A stretch of DNA of 64,000 bases from Lachnospiraceae bacterium (GCA_017479285.1 JAFVCL010000009.1:30248-94247), one strand, 5' to 3'; shown: positions 18,972 through 28,300, counted from the first letter of the stretch. Notes: a model not told the origin generated them from the letters alone. Translations and numbers: made by a program.

Positions 18972-20087
18972 ATGAAATTTGTCAGAATGGAAAATCTAAA
19001 AACCGGCATGAGACTTGCCAGACCGATCTATTCCAAGAACGGTGTTCTATTGTTTGAGCGCGATTCACAGTTATCCCAGCAGGCAATCGAAAGTGTAAAG
19101 AATTTCGGACTTCTCGGCATATATATCCTTGAGCCTGCCGAGCCTCTTCCGCCCATGTCAGAGGAGGACAAGGAGTTTGAGCGTTTCCAGATAATGACGG
19201 TTGCGGGAATACAGGATGAGCTTGAAAGGATACTTTCTACAAGGCATACGAAGAATATTCTCAATATTGCGACCCAGATAATAAGAAATTACGGACACAT
19301 GGACGGTAAGATCAATTTTTACCAGAATCTGCGGAGCCGTGATGATTTCGTTGCGAGACATGCGCTTAATGTGGCTATGCTCTGCGCGCTCATGTCGCAT
19401 GTTTTAAATTTACCGAGAGAAGACCAGCAAAGACTTATTTTTGCGGCTCTTGTGCATGACATAGGCAGAGTTAAATCCAAGAACAGCGAGATATATGATA
19501 ACAGCGGAAATTCGGAGCTTCGTCACGCTCTTTTTGTCGAAACACTGGGAGTTTATGATGTCATAGAGGAGAGTTTTGCCACCGATGGTTCTGCCATAAA
19601 GAGGATCTGTACACAGGCGATCAAAAAACAGATGGATTATGAGGAGGGCAAGGAATCCTCATTGTCCATCGAGAAGATGGTGACCGGCGCAAAGATACTC
19701 CATATAGCGAATGTGTACGATGAAAAGACCGCCATGAACCTCAGCGGTGAGAGCGAGTCTGAGGTTAAGGCTATAAAGGAGTTCATCGACCATCCGGAGG
19801 TTTACGACGAGGAGGTTGTCAAAGCGCTTATAGCCTCCATTAATATTTTGTTCCCCGGAGTCAGCGTAGAGCTCAGCACCGGAGAGAAGGCTCTCGTCCT
19901 CGTTGAGAATGTGTTTAATATCCTTCAGCCCACCGTTCTTTCCTTCAAGGACAATTCCATACTTGATCTTTCACTGAAGGCAAATAATGATATCTATGTT
20001 AAGGATATTATGAAGACGCTTGATAACAGATACATAATGGATACAGATTCATTAAAAAATTTCACAGGGGGTTCAGGCAATGCTTGA
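18972..20087 (+). CDS. HD-domain protein related to HD-GYP, GYP motif absent
   Basis: 371-aa cytoplasmic protein. An N-terminal segment (1-60, LKTGMRLARPIYSKNG) is the short domain that precedes HD-GYP domains. The metal-binding HD core is seen at His130 (ARHALNVAML) and His162-Asp163 (LVHDIGRV). The HHE..DG.GYP stretch expected of c-di-GMP phosphodiesterases is missing and replaced by unrelated sequence, but the later AKILHIANVYDEKTA keeps the downstream helix. So hydrolysis of c-di-GMP is doubtful; c-di-GMP or nucleotide sensing remains possible. It overlaps pilT by 8 bp, which suggests a linked role in pilus retraction. RBS GGAGAG precedes the ATG. Confidence 0.8.
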   Translation: MKFVRMENLKTGMRLARPIYSKNGVLLFERDSQLSQQAIESVKNFGLLGIYILEPAEPLPPMSEEDKEFERFQIMTVAGIQDELERILSTRHTKNILNIATQIIRNYGHMDGKINFYQNLRSRDDFVARHALNVAMLCALMSHVLNLPREDQQRLIFAALVHDIGRVKSKNSEIYDNSGNSELRHALFVETLGVYDVIEESFATDGSAIKRICTQAIKKQMDYEEGKESSLSIEKMVTGAKILHIANVYDEKTAMNLSGESESEVKAIKEFIDHPEVYDEEVVKALIASINILFPGVSVELSTGEKALVLVENVFNILQPTVLSFKDNSILDLSLKANNDIYVKDIMKTLDNRYIMDTDSLKNFTGGSGNA

Positions 20088-21135
20088 TATCGAAGAAGTC
20101 TTAAAGAAAGCCAAGGAAGCGGGAGCCAGTGATGTTCACATCACGGTTGGTATTCCGCCGAAAATGCGTGTAAACGGAAATCTGATAACAATGGATGAGT
20201 ATCAGAGAATGCTTCCCGCAGATACGCTTGACGTTGTCCTTAATATAACGACGGACGCGCAGCGTGCAAAGTTTGAGGAGCGCGGTGAGTTTGATATGTC
20301 ATTCTCAATCCCGAATGTGGGAAGATACCGTGTAAACATTTACAAGCAGAGAGGCTCTGCCAGCCTTGCGTTCCGTCTTGTAGGCACCGTAGTTCCTTCG
20401 CCCGAGTCACTGGGACTTCCTCCCTCGGTGGTAGAGTTGTACCAGAGAAAGCGCGGACTCATCCTTGTTACCGGACCCACCGGAAGCGGTAAATCCACGA
20501 CTCTTGCAGCTATAATCGACAAGATAAATAATTTCCGTGACGCCCATGTTATTACTCTTGAGGATCCCATCGAGTATCTTCATCAGCATAAGATGTCCAT
20601 GGTAAACCAGAGAGAGATAGGTCTTGACTCCAACAACTATGCGAATGCCCTTCGCGCGGCTCTCCGTGAGGACCCCGATGTTATTCTCGTGGGAGAGATG
20701 AGAGACTTTGAGACCATAAGCGTTGCCATAACCGCAGCCGAGACCGGTCACCTTGTGCTTTCAACACTCCACACCATCGGAGCGGCAAGCACCGTAGACC
20801 GTGTTATCGATGTATTCCCGCCCCACCAGCAGCAGCAGATCAGGGTTCAGCTTGCAAATGTGCTTGAGGCGGTTGTATCCCAGCAGCTTATCCCCACAGC
20901 GGACGGCAAGGGCCGTGTAGCCGCATTCGAGGTAATGCACGCAAACCACGCCGTAAGAAACCTTATTCGTGAAGGTAAATCCCACCAGCTCGCTTCCGTA
21001 ATGCAGACAAACAGGAAGATGGGTATGATTACCATGGACGAAGCAATCCAGGCACTTTACTTCGACGGCAGGATCGACAGGGAGCAGGCCGTAAACTTCG
21101 CGCAGGATCCCGATGCTATGGAGATGAAACTATAA
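20080..21135 (+). CDS. pilT: Type IV pilus retraction ATPase PilT
   Basis: 351-aa hexameric secretion ATPase that depolymerises type IV pili. Features: N-terminal PAS-like half (SDVHITVGIPPKMRVNG), Walker A GPTGSGKS (132-139), Asp box ALREDPDVILVGEMRD, and His box HLVLSTLHTIGAAS followed by AIQALYFDGRID. The PilT rather than PilB assignment rests on length, MRVNG start and the AIQ.L..G.I C-terminus. No other pilus genes are nearby. Its 3' end meets the convergent comM gene with 6-bp overlap, so the two competence/motility transcripts run into each other. Confidence 0.94.
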   Translation: MLDIEEVLKKAKEAGASDVHITVGIPPKMRVNGNLITMDEYQRMLPADTLDVVLNITTDAQRAKFEERGEFDMSFSIPNVGRYRVNIYKQRGSASLAFRLVGTVVPSPESLGLPPSVVELYQRKRGLILVTGPTGSGKSTTLAAIIDKINNFRDAHVITLEDPIEYLHQHKMSMVNQREIGLDSNNYANALRAALREDPDVILVGEMRDFETISVAITAAETGHLVLSTLHTIGAASTVDRVIDVFPPHQQQQIRVQLANVLEAVVSQQLIPTADGKGRVAAFEVMHANHAVRNLIREGKSHQLASVMQTNRKMGMITMDEAIQALYFDGRIDREQAVNFAQDPDAMEMKL

Positions 21136-22677
21136 TCCTTTCCAGTAATCAAAGTTCGGACGGAAGGATACTGCTTCCAGAATGTGCTTTTGCAGTATGA
21201 GACCGGAGCCTTCAAGATCGGCAATGGTCCTTGCGACGCGCAGGATACGGTGGTAGGAACGAAGGCTTAAGGAGAGTTTGTCATACAGGTTTTCGGTGAA
21301 CTCTTTAACGCTTTTATCCGTTAAGCAGTATTTCTCAATATCGGTTCCGCTTATTTCAGAATTAAAACGGTATGCAGTACCTGCATATCGTTTTTTTTGT
21401 ATTTCTCTTGCTGCTGCGACTCTGTCTCGCATTTCGGAGCTTGTAAGCCCGGAGGAGCTTGCTTTTATATCCTTAAGGGGTACGCGGCTCATCTCGACGC
21501 ACAGATCGATCCTGTCAAGTATGGGACCCGATATTTTCTTGAGATATTTCTGTATCACAGGCTCCGTGCAGCGGCACCTGTTTCTGTCCGGATAATATCC
21601 GCAGGGACAGGGATTCATGGCACAGATAAGCAGAAAATCGGAAGGATAGCTTACCACATAGTTTGCCCTTGATATGTTTACGGCATGATCCTCAAGAGGC
21701 TGTCGGAGGCTGTCTATGTTGTTTCTGTCAAACTCCGTAAATTCATCAAGAAAAAGTACGGATCTGTGGGCGAGGGAGACGGCTCCGGGCTTTGGGGTTT
21801 TTCCGCCGCCTAAAAGCGCGGCTCTTGTAATTGAATGGTGGGGAGCCTCGATATGTCTTGAGGTTATCAGCGGACTATCCTTGGGGAGTTTTCCGGCGAC
21901 GCTGTGGATAGCGGTGACCTCAAGGCTTTCCTCCAGCGACAGGGGTGGCAGGATGGAGGGTATCCTTTTAGCGATAAGGGATTTTCCGACTCCCGGAGGT
22001 CCTGTCATAAGCATACTGTGAAACCCTGCGGCGGAGATCATGGATGCTCTTTTGGCGGTTTCCTGGCCGGAGACATCACAAAAGTCCGGCTGCTCATCAA
22101 TACTGTTTTCCGGCGCGTTAAATAGAGCGTTAATATCAATCGTCTGAACGGGTATGGGAGCACTGTTTTTATCCCTGAGATATTTTGTGAGCGTAAGAAT
22201 GTCCGAAGCGCCCCGGACATTTATACCGGGTATGACTGCACCCTCGGAAGCATTTTCCGCGGGAACGATGCATTCCTTAATGCCGCTTTTTGCTGCGCTG
22301 CTTACAATGGGAAGTACGCCACGGACAGGCTTGATCTCGCCGTTAAGCCCAAGCTCGCCGATAAAGAGTATCCCATCGGCGCAGGAGACCGGGATGGCTC
22401 CGGAGGCGGTAAGAAGTCCGATGGCAACGGGAAGGTCGTATGCGGTTCCTTCTTTATGCAAATCCGCGGGTGAGAGATTGACCGTTATTTTTGCGATGGG
22501 GACCGACAGTCCCGTGTTTTTGAGTGCCGAGATAACGCGCTCTTTGGATTCTCTTACTTCGTTCCCCGGACATCCGACCATGGAAAATGAGGGAAGACCG
22601 GAGGATACATCCACCTCCACATTTACCATTGTTGCCCCGACGCCGATAAGAGCTGCTGAAATAATCCTGCTGTACAT
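21130..22677 (-). CDS. comM: YifB/ComM-family Mg-chelatase-like AAA+ ATPase
   Basis: 515 aa when started at ATG 22677 (behind AGGAAAGAGG); a longer in-frame start at 22791 would run into dprA. N-terminal Lon-protease-like fold (VNVEVDVSSGLPSFSMVGCPGNEVRES), Walker A GPPGVGKS (226-233), Walker B VLFLDEFTEFDRN, zinc-type Cys cluster CAMNPCPCGYYPDRNRCRC, and C-terminal domain SYHRILRVARTIADLEG. ComM is a hexameric helicase that drives branch migration during natural transformation. It lies 13 bp downstream of dprA on the same strand, a usual pair. Confidence 0.94.
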   Translation of the reverse strand: MYSRIISAALIGVGATMVNVEVDVSSGLPSFSMVGCPGNEVRESKERVISALKNTGLSVPIAKITVNLSPADLHKEGTAYDLPVAIGLLTASGAIPVSCADGILFIGELGLNGEIKPVRGVLPIVSSAAKSGIKECIVPAENASEGAVIPGINVRGASDILTLTKYLRDKNSAPIPVQTIDINALFNAPENSIDEQPDFCDVSGQETAKRASMISAAGFHSMLMTGPPGVGKSLIAKRIPSILPPLSLEESLEVTAIHSVAGKLPKDSPLITSRHIEAPHHSITRAALLGGGKTPKPGAVSLAHRSVLFLDEFTEFDRNNIDSLRQPLEDHAVNISRANYVVSYPSDFLLICAMNPCPCGYYPDRNRCRCTEPVIQKYLKKISGPILDRIDLCVEMSRVPLKDIKASSSGLTSSEMRDRVAAAREIQKKRYAGTAYRFNSEISGTDIEKYCLTDKSVKEFTENLYDKLSLSLRSYHRILRVARTIADLEGSGLILQKHILEAVSFRPNFDYWKGL

Positions 22678-22690
22678 AATTACCTCTTTC

Positions 22691-23863
22691 CTAATTTCGT
22701 ATATAACACCCCTGACTGACCTGACGGATATGACCGCTGATAAGAAGCTGCATAAGGATAAGCGAGACGGTAGTATAATCCATATCGGCAAGCTGCATAC
22801 ATATTTCGTCTATCGTCCGGGGAGTGAGTGTTACCTTTTCCCATACCTTTTTTTCATCCCCGGTAAGACCGGGCTTAGCGGTTTCATCTCCGGAAAAGTT
22901 TTTATGGAGCTTTTGGAGCTCCTTTGAAAACCGGGTATGGGGGATTATGCTGCCTCTGCTTTCATAGGCTCCGGCAGAGGCTTTTGCGGCACAGATCTCC
23001 TGCAGCTCCCCGATGAATATTTCTGGGGAGAGAAATACATTTGCTCCCTGCCCGATAAGGGCGTTACATCCGTCGCTCAGTCTGTCCGTTATGCGGCCGG
23101 GAACTGCAAAAACCTCCCGGCCCTGCTCCAGCGCCATATCGACGGTTATAAGAGTCCCGCTCCTCTGCCTTGCCTCGATTACGACAACGGCATCGCTAAG
23201 TCCGCTTACTATGCGGTTTCTCGGGGGAAAATTAGCGGGAAGGGCAGGCTCGCCCGGGGCGTAGGAGGAGATTATACCGCCCTTTTCCGGCAGCTTTTCG
23301 TAGAGCCCGCGATTTGAAGCCGGGTAGCAGATATCTGCTCCGCATCCAAGGACGGCGTAGGAGCTTCCTCCGCTCTGAAGAGCAGCCGACTGGCTTATAC
23401 CGTCGATGCCGATGGCCATTCCGCTTATCACATTTACACCCATCTTTCCAAGGTATTCTCCGAGGGTTCTCGCGATATGTTCTCCGTAAGCGGAACACTG
23501 CCTTGCGCCTATTACCGCGACAGACGGCGTATTGCTTTGTGGGAGGTTCCCTATATACCATATTCCAAGGGGAGCATCGGGGATTTCCTTCAGCCGCCGG
23601 GGGTAGGACTCCTCGAAAAAGCTCACAAAGCTTATTTTTTCTTTTCCTGACTCAGGACCACTGTTTTTCGGAGCGCGTTCCGACAGGTCAAGAACAGCCC
23701 TTACAAGGGAGGGAGGAAGGAGATTTTTTAAAAGGGCTTCCTCCGCTCCCAATACCGCGGATGCGCATCCGAAGCGGTTTATAAGTTCCATCCCGGTCCT
23801 GCCGTTAAGACCCTTTATCCCGCATAAAAGCTCTATGAATTTTTTTTCGTGATTTATGTCCAT
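22691..23863 (-). CDS. dprA: DNA-processing protein DprA/Smf
   Basis: 390 aa. Loads RecA onto incoming single-stranded DNA during transformation. SAM-like N-terminal part (KGLNGRTGMELINRFG), then the extended Rossmann fold with VAVIGARQCSAYGE, ISGMAIGIDGISQSAAL, VLGCGADICYPASNRGLYE, FPPRNRIVSGLSDAVVVIEA and SGTLITVDMALEQGREVFAVPG, and a C-terminal winged helix (about 335-388, PRTIDEICMQL). ATG at 23863 is preceded on the minus strand by ACGGAGGGGTA. A small structured RNA gene lies just upstream. With comM and pilT it supports a natural competence capability. Confidence 0.95.
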   Translation of the reverse strand: MDINHEKKFIELLCGIKGLNGRTGMELINRFGCASAVLGAEEALLKNLLPPSLVRAVLDLSERAPKNSGPESGKEKISFVSFFEESYPRRLKEIPDAPLGIWYIGNLPQSNTPSVAVIGARQCSAYGEHIARTLGEYLGKMGVNVISGMAIGIDGISQSAALQSGGSSYAVLGCGADICYPASNRGLYEKLPEKGGIISSYAPGEPALPANFPPRNRIVSGLSDAVVVIEARQRSGTLITVDMALEQGREVFAVPGRITDRLSDGCNALIGQGANVFLSPEIFIGELQEICAAKASAGAYESRGSIIPHTRFSKELQKLHKNFSGDETAKPGLTGDEKKVWEKVTLTPRTIDEICMQLADMDYTTVSLILMQLLISGHIRQVSQGCYIRN

Positions 23864-23949
23864 TACCCCTCCGTTAAAAAATCACCATTAAACCGTAAAA
23901 AACGTATAAAAGTACAGGCATATACAGAAAAGGTTTCGCGTTTTTCCGT

Positions 23950-24022
23950 AAAAAAATGAGTAGCCGGTCCCGCGAATAATCGGGGACCCGGGGCGAGCGC
24001 CCCGCAGCCGAAGTGGCATAGT
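23950..24022 (-). ncRNA. Predicted small structured RNA upstream of dprA
   Basis: On the minus strand, a promoter (24027-24055) is followed after about five bases by a 73-nt GC-rich block that ends in seven Ts (plus-strand As at 23950-23956). The 5' ACTATGCC pairs imperfectly with the 3' GGCTACT, closing a multibranch that holds a GGGGCG-AG-CGCCCC hairpin and a GGTCCC/GGGACC hairpin with loop containing ATTATT. No reading frame is present. GC content contrasts strongly with the AT-rich flanks. I cannot match it to 6S, SRP, tmRNA or a riboswitch class. It might instead be a dprA leader, but the T-run speaks for an independent transcript. Confidence 0.6.
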
Positions 24023-24026
24023 CGAA

Positions 24027-24055
24027 ATGATATATTTTTTAAAATTATCCGTCAA
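24027..24055 (-). promoter_or_regulatory. Promoter of the small RNA
   Basis: On the minus strand TTGACG (24055-24050), 17-nt AT-rich spacer, TATCAT (24032-24027), leading straight into the structured block. Confidence 0.65.
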
Positions 24056-24114
24056 CCGTGATATTTAACAATATATGGAATGTCAAATGTACGAGATGCA
24101 CAAAAACCTTATAC

Positions 24115-24143
24115 TTGTTTTAATCCTTAATATGTTATATACT
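24115..24143 (+). promoter_or_regulatory. Candidate promoter of the SEC-C gene
   Basis: TTGTTT (24115-24120) and TATACT (24138-24143) with 17-nt spacing. The 348-bp gap between dprA and this gene (23864-24211) thus holds the small RNA and two divergent promoters; nothing else is seen in it. Confidence 0.55.
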
Positions 24144-24211
24144 ATATGTTGTGTTTGTGGGTAATCCGCGAACAATTAAACTTAAAATTTATTAAAAGGT
24201 GGTTTTAAAAT

Positions 24212-24715
24212 ATGGCACTTTTGGAAGAATGGCGCAAAGTAGCTTACAACGAGAATATTGACCAGCAGAAGCTTCAGGCTCTCTGGACAAAGTATTTTCA
24301 GGACGAGAAGGAGATCTATTCCCAGCTCCTTGCGAATCCCGACGAGGTAGTTAAGGGCTCCGTAAAGGAACTTGCCGAAAAGTACGGCGTTACAATAATG
24401 ACAATGACGGGATTTCTTGACGGTATAAATGACAGCCTTAAGGAAAAGAACCCCATCGAGGAGATGGAGGAGGACACCGAGGTCCAGCTTGGCTTCGATA
24501 AGGCTCTCCTTTATAAGAACATGGTAGGTGCCGATGCGGATTGGCTTTACAACCTTCCCGAGTGGGAGCCGATCTTTTCCGAGGAGGAGAGAAAGGCGCT
24601 TTACAAGGAGCAGAAATCATCCACCACGATCGTAAAGGAGCCTAAAATATATCCCAACGATCCATGCCCTTGCGGAAGCGGCAAAAAGTACAAAAAGTGC
24701 TGCGGAAAAAAGTAA
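24212..24715 (+). CDS. SEC-C motif protein
   Basis: 167 aa. The C-terminal 22 residues are a SEC-C zinc-binding motif, [18 protein letters not shown], as in the tail of SecA. The preceding 140 residues are helical and charged, begin [23 protein letters not shown], and match no domain I can name with certainty, although short clostridial proteins of this form are common. Cytoplasmic, no signal or membrane segment. Own promoter, RBS AAAAGGTGG, and a weak hairpin after the stop suggest a single-gene transcript. Function unknown; zinc- or nucleic-acid/ribosome-associated by analogy only. Confidence 0.8.
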   Translation: MALLEEWRKVAYNENIDQQKLQALWTKYFQDEKEIYSQLLANPDEVVKGSVKELAEKYGVTIMTMTGFLDGINDSLKEKNPIEEMEEDTEVQLGFDKALLYKNMVGADADWLYNLPEWEPIFSEEERKALYKEQKSSTTIVKEPKIYPNDPCPCGSGKKYKKCCGKK

Positions 24716-24723
24716 TGATAACG

Positions 24724-24754
24724 AGGGCTTTCCCATAACCGGGTCAGCCCTTTT
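24724..24754 (+). terminator. Probable terminator after the SEC-C gene
   Basis: AGGGCT (24724-24729) pairs with AGCCCT (24746-24751) with inner CCC/GGG pairs, then TTTTA. Confidence 0.55.
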
Positions 24755-24801
24755 ACAGTTTTAGGATTTTTTAAAGTCTGTGAAAAAGAGGTGTTTCCAA
24801 A

Positions 24802-25398
24802 GTGAAAAAGACATTTAAGCCCGGTATGCTGTTGTTACCAATTCTGTATCTTGTCCTCGGAGTTGCCTGCATAGTTGCAAAGGACGAGCTGCTTAGATTC
24901 CTTGGTCTTATCGTCGGAATCGGCTTTATCGTGGTCGGCGCGATCCTTATAATCGCGTTTATAGCAAGAGACGCAAGAAAAAACATTCTCCGGAATGATA
25001 TGCTGATAGGATTCGGTCTGATCGCCCTCGGTATAGTGATGCTTATCCACTCCGAGGAGATCATAACCATGATTCCGTTTATTCTCGGTATAATGATAGT
25101 TATAAGCGGTGCCGCAAAACTCCAGCAGATGGTCAATATGGCAAAGCTTGGGCTTCCGGGATGGCTGCCCACCTTTATCGCCGCGGTACTGAACATTGTG
25201 CTGGGAGTCCTTATGATAATAAACCCGGCTTCATGGGCGGATGTTATTATGATGATCATCGGCATAGGTCTTGTTTTCAGTGCCGTAACAGATCTTATTT
25301 TTACACTTTATTACAACCGCAGTATCAATAATCGTGCGGATGATGAAACTGTGGAGACTACATTTACGGAGGTGGAGAGCAGCGATGAAAAAGCTTGA
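24802..25398 (+). CDS. DUF308/HdeD-like membrane protein
   Basis: 198 aa, six hydrophobic helices arranged as repeated pairs (for example LLLPILYLVLGVACIV, FLGLIVGIGFIVVGAILII, GLIALGIVMLI, IPFILGIMIVISG), then a soluble acidic tail. This is the pattern of the DUF308/HdeD family, whose role is poorly known outside acid stress in enterobacteria. GTG start at 24802 follows AAGAGGTG. The 3' end overlaps apt by 14 bp, and the apt ribosome binding site lies within this gene, so the two are coupled. Confidence 0.8.
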   Translation: MKKTFKPGMLLLPILYLVLGVACIVAKDELLRFLGLIVGIGFIVVGAILIIAFIARDARKNILRNDMLIGFGLIALGIVMLIHSEEIITMIPFILGIMIVISGAAKLQQMVNMAKLGLPGWLPTFIAAVLNIVLGVLMIINPASWADVIMMIIGIGLVFSAVTDLIFTLYYNRSINNRADDETVETTFTEVESSDEKA

Positions 25399-25909
25399 TG
25401 AATACATAAGAAGTATACCGGATTTCCCCGAGCCGGGTATAATCTTCAGGGATGTTACCAGTGTTCTTGAGGATGCGGAGGGCTTTAAGCTTGCCATCGA
25501 TTCGATGCAGGAGCTTGTAAAAGACCTTGAGATCGATGCCATTGTCGGCGCCGAGTCAAGAGGATTCATTTTCGGTGCCCCTATCGCTTACAATATGCAC
25601 AAGCCCTTCCATCTCATAAGAAAAAAGGGCAAGCTTCCCTGCGAGACGATAGAGGAATCCTATGATCTTGAGTACGGAAGCGCCACGATAGAGATACACA
25701 AAAACAGTATTAAGCCCGGTCAGAAGGTGCTTCTTGTGGACGACCTTATCGCTACCGGCGGAACGACAAAAGCCATGATAAACCTTGTGGAAAAGCTCGG
25801 CGGAGAGGTTGTCGGAGTCGTTGTCCTTATTGAGCTGGCAGGCCTTAAGGGACGGGAAAAGATTTCCGGATACAGGCTTGATGCCGCGATTACCTACGAG
25901 GGAAAGTAG
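25385..25909 (+). CDS. apt: Adenine phosphoribosyltransferase
   Basis: Salvages adenine to AMP using PRPP. 174 aa from ATG 25385, which has GGAGGTGGAGAGC just upstream inside the previous gene. Begins with SIPDFPEPGIIFRDVTSVL, typical of Apt, contains AESRGFIFGAPIA and the PRPP loop VLLVDDLIATGGTT (about 118-131). Usual length for the family. Followed by relA, an arrangement common in clostridia, and thematically tied to purine salvage and to the BMP nucleoside importer elsewhere in the window. Confidence 0.97.
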   Translation: MKKLDEYIRSIPDFPEPGIIFRDVTSVLEDAEGFKLAIDSMQELVKDLEIDAIVGAESRGFIFGAPIAYNMHKPFHLIRKKGKLPCETIEESYDLEYGSATIEIHKNSIKPGQKVLLVDDLIATGGTTKAMINLVEKLGGEVVGVVVLIELAGLKGREKISGYRLDAAITYEGK

Positions 25910-25990
25910 ATCAGTCATTTAGTTTTTTGAGAAACAGGGACGCGTTTTGTTTATGATAAGCGTTCTTTTAGGTTTGCGCAGGTGAAGGTT

Positions 25991-28300
25991 ATGGGTGAGG
26001 AAAAAATAGTCAGCAGTGCTGCGATTGACACCAGCCATATAACTAAATATGACGATTTTGTATCACCGGATGAGCTGTACAGGCAGCTTATAAGTGCTGT
26101 GCAAAAATACCATCCCAGCGATGATATCTCTATGATAGAGAAGGCCTATAAGGTCGCGGGCAAGGCACATGAGGGACAGATAAGAAAGTCCGGAGAGCCT
26201 TATATCATCCACCCCTTAAATGTGGCAATAATCCTTGCGGAGCTGGAGATGGATAAGGAGACCATAGCGGCAGGCCTTTTACACGATGTTGTCGAGGATA
26301 CCGTTATGACCGAGGCGGACCTTGAGAGAGAGTTCGGACAGGATGTGGCAATACTTGTGGATGGCGTTACCAAGCTCGAAAAACTGCCGCTCTCCACATC
26401 CATAGACCAGTCGGACGCAAAGATAGAGATGCAGGCGGAGAACCTGCGCAAGATGTTCCTTGCCATGGCTAAGGACATAAGGGTCATCATGATAAAGCTT
26501 GCGGACAGGCTCCACAATATGCGCACTTTGCAGTACCAAAAGCCGGAGAGCCAGCTTCGCATTGCCCGGGAGACCCAGGAAATATACTGCCCCATCGCAC
26601 AGAGACTTGGCATTAGCAAGATAAAGGTTGAGCTGGATGACCTTTCGCTTATGTATCTTGATCCCGAGGCCTTTAAAGAGCTTTCGGAAAAGATTGAGAT
26701 GGGAAAGAGCGATAGGGAGAAATATATCGCGAGTATCGTGGCCGAGGTCAGCGAGCATATCTCAAACGCGGGCATAAAGGCAAAGGTGGACGGCAGGGTC
26801 AAACACTTTTTCTCCATCTACAAAAAGATGAAGAACCAGAATAAAACACTTGACCAGATATACGATCTCTTCGCGGTCAGGATAATCGTCGATACCGTGA
26901 AGGACTGCTATGCGGCGCTGGGAGTCATACACGAGATGTACAAGCCCATCCCCGGGCGCTTCAAGGATTATATCGCGATGCCGAAGCCGAATATGTACCA
27001 GTCCCTCCATACGACCCTTATCGGCTCCAGCGGACAGCCCTTTGAGATACAGATAAGAACCTTCGAGATGCACAAGGCTGCCGAGTACGGTATTGCCGCG
27101 CATTGGAAATATAAAGAGACCTCAGCCGGAACCGGAGGGGTTCACGGGGAGGAGGAGAAGCTTTCATGGCTTCGGCAGATCCTTGAATGGCAGAGGGATA
27201 TGTCCGATAACAGGGAGTTTTTGAATCTCTTAAAGAACGATCTGGACCTTTTCGCGGACAATGTTTACTGCTTTACACCCAGCGGAGAGGTGAAGAATCT
27301 CCCGGCGGGTTCCTGTCCGATAGATTTTGCCTACAGTATCCACAGCGCCGTCGGAAACAGAATGGTCGGCGCAAGGGTAAACGGAAAGCTTGTTCCCATC
27401 GATTACCGCATAAAGAACGGTGACCGGATCGAGATAATTACCTCACAGAATACCAAGGGTCCCAGCCGCGACTGGCTGAGCCTTGTAAAGAGCACCCAGG
27501 CGAAGAACAAGATAAACCAGTGGTTCAGAAGTGAATCAAAGGATGTCAATGTCGCAAAGGGAAAAGAGTATTTATTAAGCTATTGTAAATCAAAGGGAAT
27601 AGATCTTTACGCGATTCTTACTCCCGCATATCAGGATGAACTTGTAAGAAAGTACGGACTTCACGATTGGGAAGGTGTACTTGCCGCGGTGGGACACGGC
27701 GCGCTTAAGGACGGGCAGGTTATCAACAAGATAAAGGAGCTCTACGAAGCCGATCATCCACAGGTACTTACCAAGGAGGAGATACTCGAATCGATCGCCG
27801 GGAACGCTGCGGCCCTGGCCGGCAAAGCAAGGATGAAGGGAAAGGGCGGCATCGTTGTAAAGGGTGTGACCGATCTTTCAGTGAGGTTTTCAAAGTGCTG
27901 TTCACCAGTACCCGGTGACGAGATTGTGGGCTTTGTTACAAGAGGACGAGGCATTTCAATCCATCGTACGGACTGCGTTAATATACTCAGCCTTCCGGAG
28001 TACGACAGAGTAAGACTTATAGACGCTGAGTGGCAGGCACCGGATGAAAAGGGCTCCGAGAAATATGTCGCCGATATAAAGATATACGCAAACGACAGGG
28101 CAGGGCTTCTTGCGGATGTTTCAAGAGCGCTTACCGAGAAGAATATCAACATAATGTCCATGAACACCAAGACCAATAAACAGGGTGTTGCGACCATGCA
28201 GACCTCCTTTGAGATAAGCGGAAAAGAAGAGCTCGAGAGAATAATCGAAAAGATAAGAGGAATCGAAGGTATAGTAGATATCGAGAGGGCTATCGGATAA
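25991..28300 (+). CDS. relA: Bifunctional (p)ppGpp synthetase/hydrolase
   Basis: 769-aa Rel enzyme that makes and degrades the alarmone (p)ppGpp. HD hydrolase domain with HP at 74-75, His98-Asp99 (GLLHDVVEDT, motif intact), synthetase domain with RVKHFFSIYKKM and RFKDYIAMPKPNMYQSLHT, TGS domain (VYCFTPSGEVKNLPAG), zinc-finger/helical part with SKCCSPVPGDEIVGFV and a C-terminal ACT domain (IYANDRAGLLADVSRAL). Both active sites look complete, so it should be bifunctional. ATG 25991 with AGGTGA 5 bp before it is preferred to GTG 25982, which lacks a ribosome binding site. Confidence 0.97.
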   Translation: MGEEKIVSSAAIDTSHITKYDDFVSPDELYRQLISAVQKYHPSDDISMIEKAYKVAGKAHEGQIRKSGEPYIIHPLNVAIILAELEMDKETIAAGLLHDVVEDTVMTEADLEREFGQDVAILVDGVTKLEKLPLSTSIDQSDAKIEMQAENLRKMFLAMAKDIRVIMIKLADRLHNMRTLQYQKPESQLRIARETQEIYCPIAQRLGISKIKVELDDLSLMYLDPEAFKELSEKIEMGKSDREKYIASIVAEVSEHISNAGIKAKVDGRVKHFFSIYKKMKNQNKTLDQIYDLFAVRIIVDTVKDCYAALGVIHEMYKPIPGRFKDYIAMPKPNMYQSLHTTLIGSSGQPFEIQIRTFEMHKAAEYGIAAHWKYKETSAGTGGVHGEEEKLSWLRQILEWQRDMSDNREFLNLLKNDLDLFADNVYCFTPSGEVKNLPAGSCPIDFAYSIHSAVGNRMVGARVNGKLVPIDYRIKNGDRIEIITSQNTKGPSRDWLSLVKSTQAKNKINQWFRSESKDVNVAKGKEYLLSYCKSKGIDLYAILTPAYQDELVRKYGLHDWEGVLAAVGHGALKDGQVINKIKELYEADHPQVLTKEEILESIAGNAAALAGKARMKGKGGIVVKGVTDLSVRFSKCCSPVPGDEIVGFVTRGRGISIHRTDCVNILSLPEYDRVRLIDAEWQAPDEKGSEKYVADIKIYANDRAGLLADVSRALTEKNINIMSMNTKTNKQGVATMQTSFEISGKEELERIIEKIRGIEGIVDIERAIG

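Noticed and set aside
18972-20087. HD protein as active c-di-GMP phosphodiesterase
   Set aside because: The GYP loop with its ligand residues is missing.
22154-22927. 257-codon plus-strand frame opposite comM and dprA
   Set aside because: Overlaps two confident genes end to end, no RBS, Ser/Pro/Thr-rich shadow composition.
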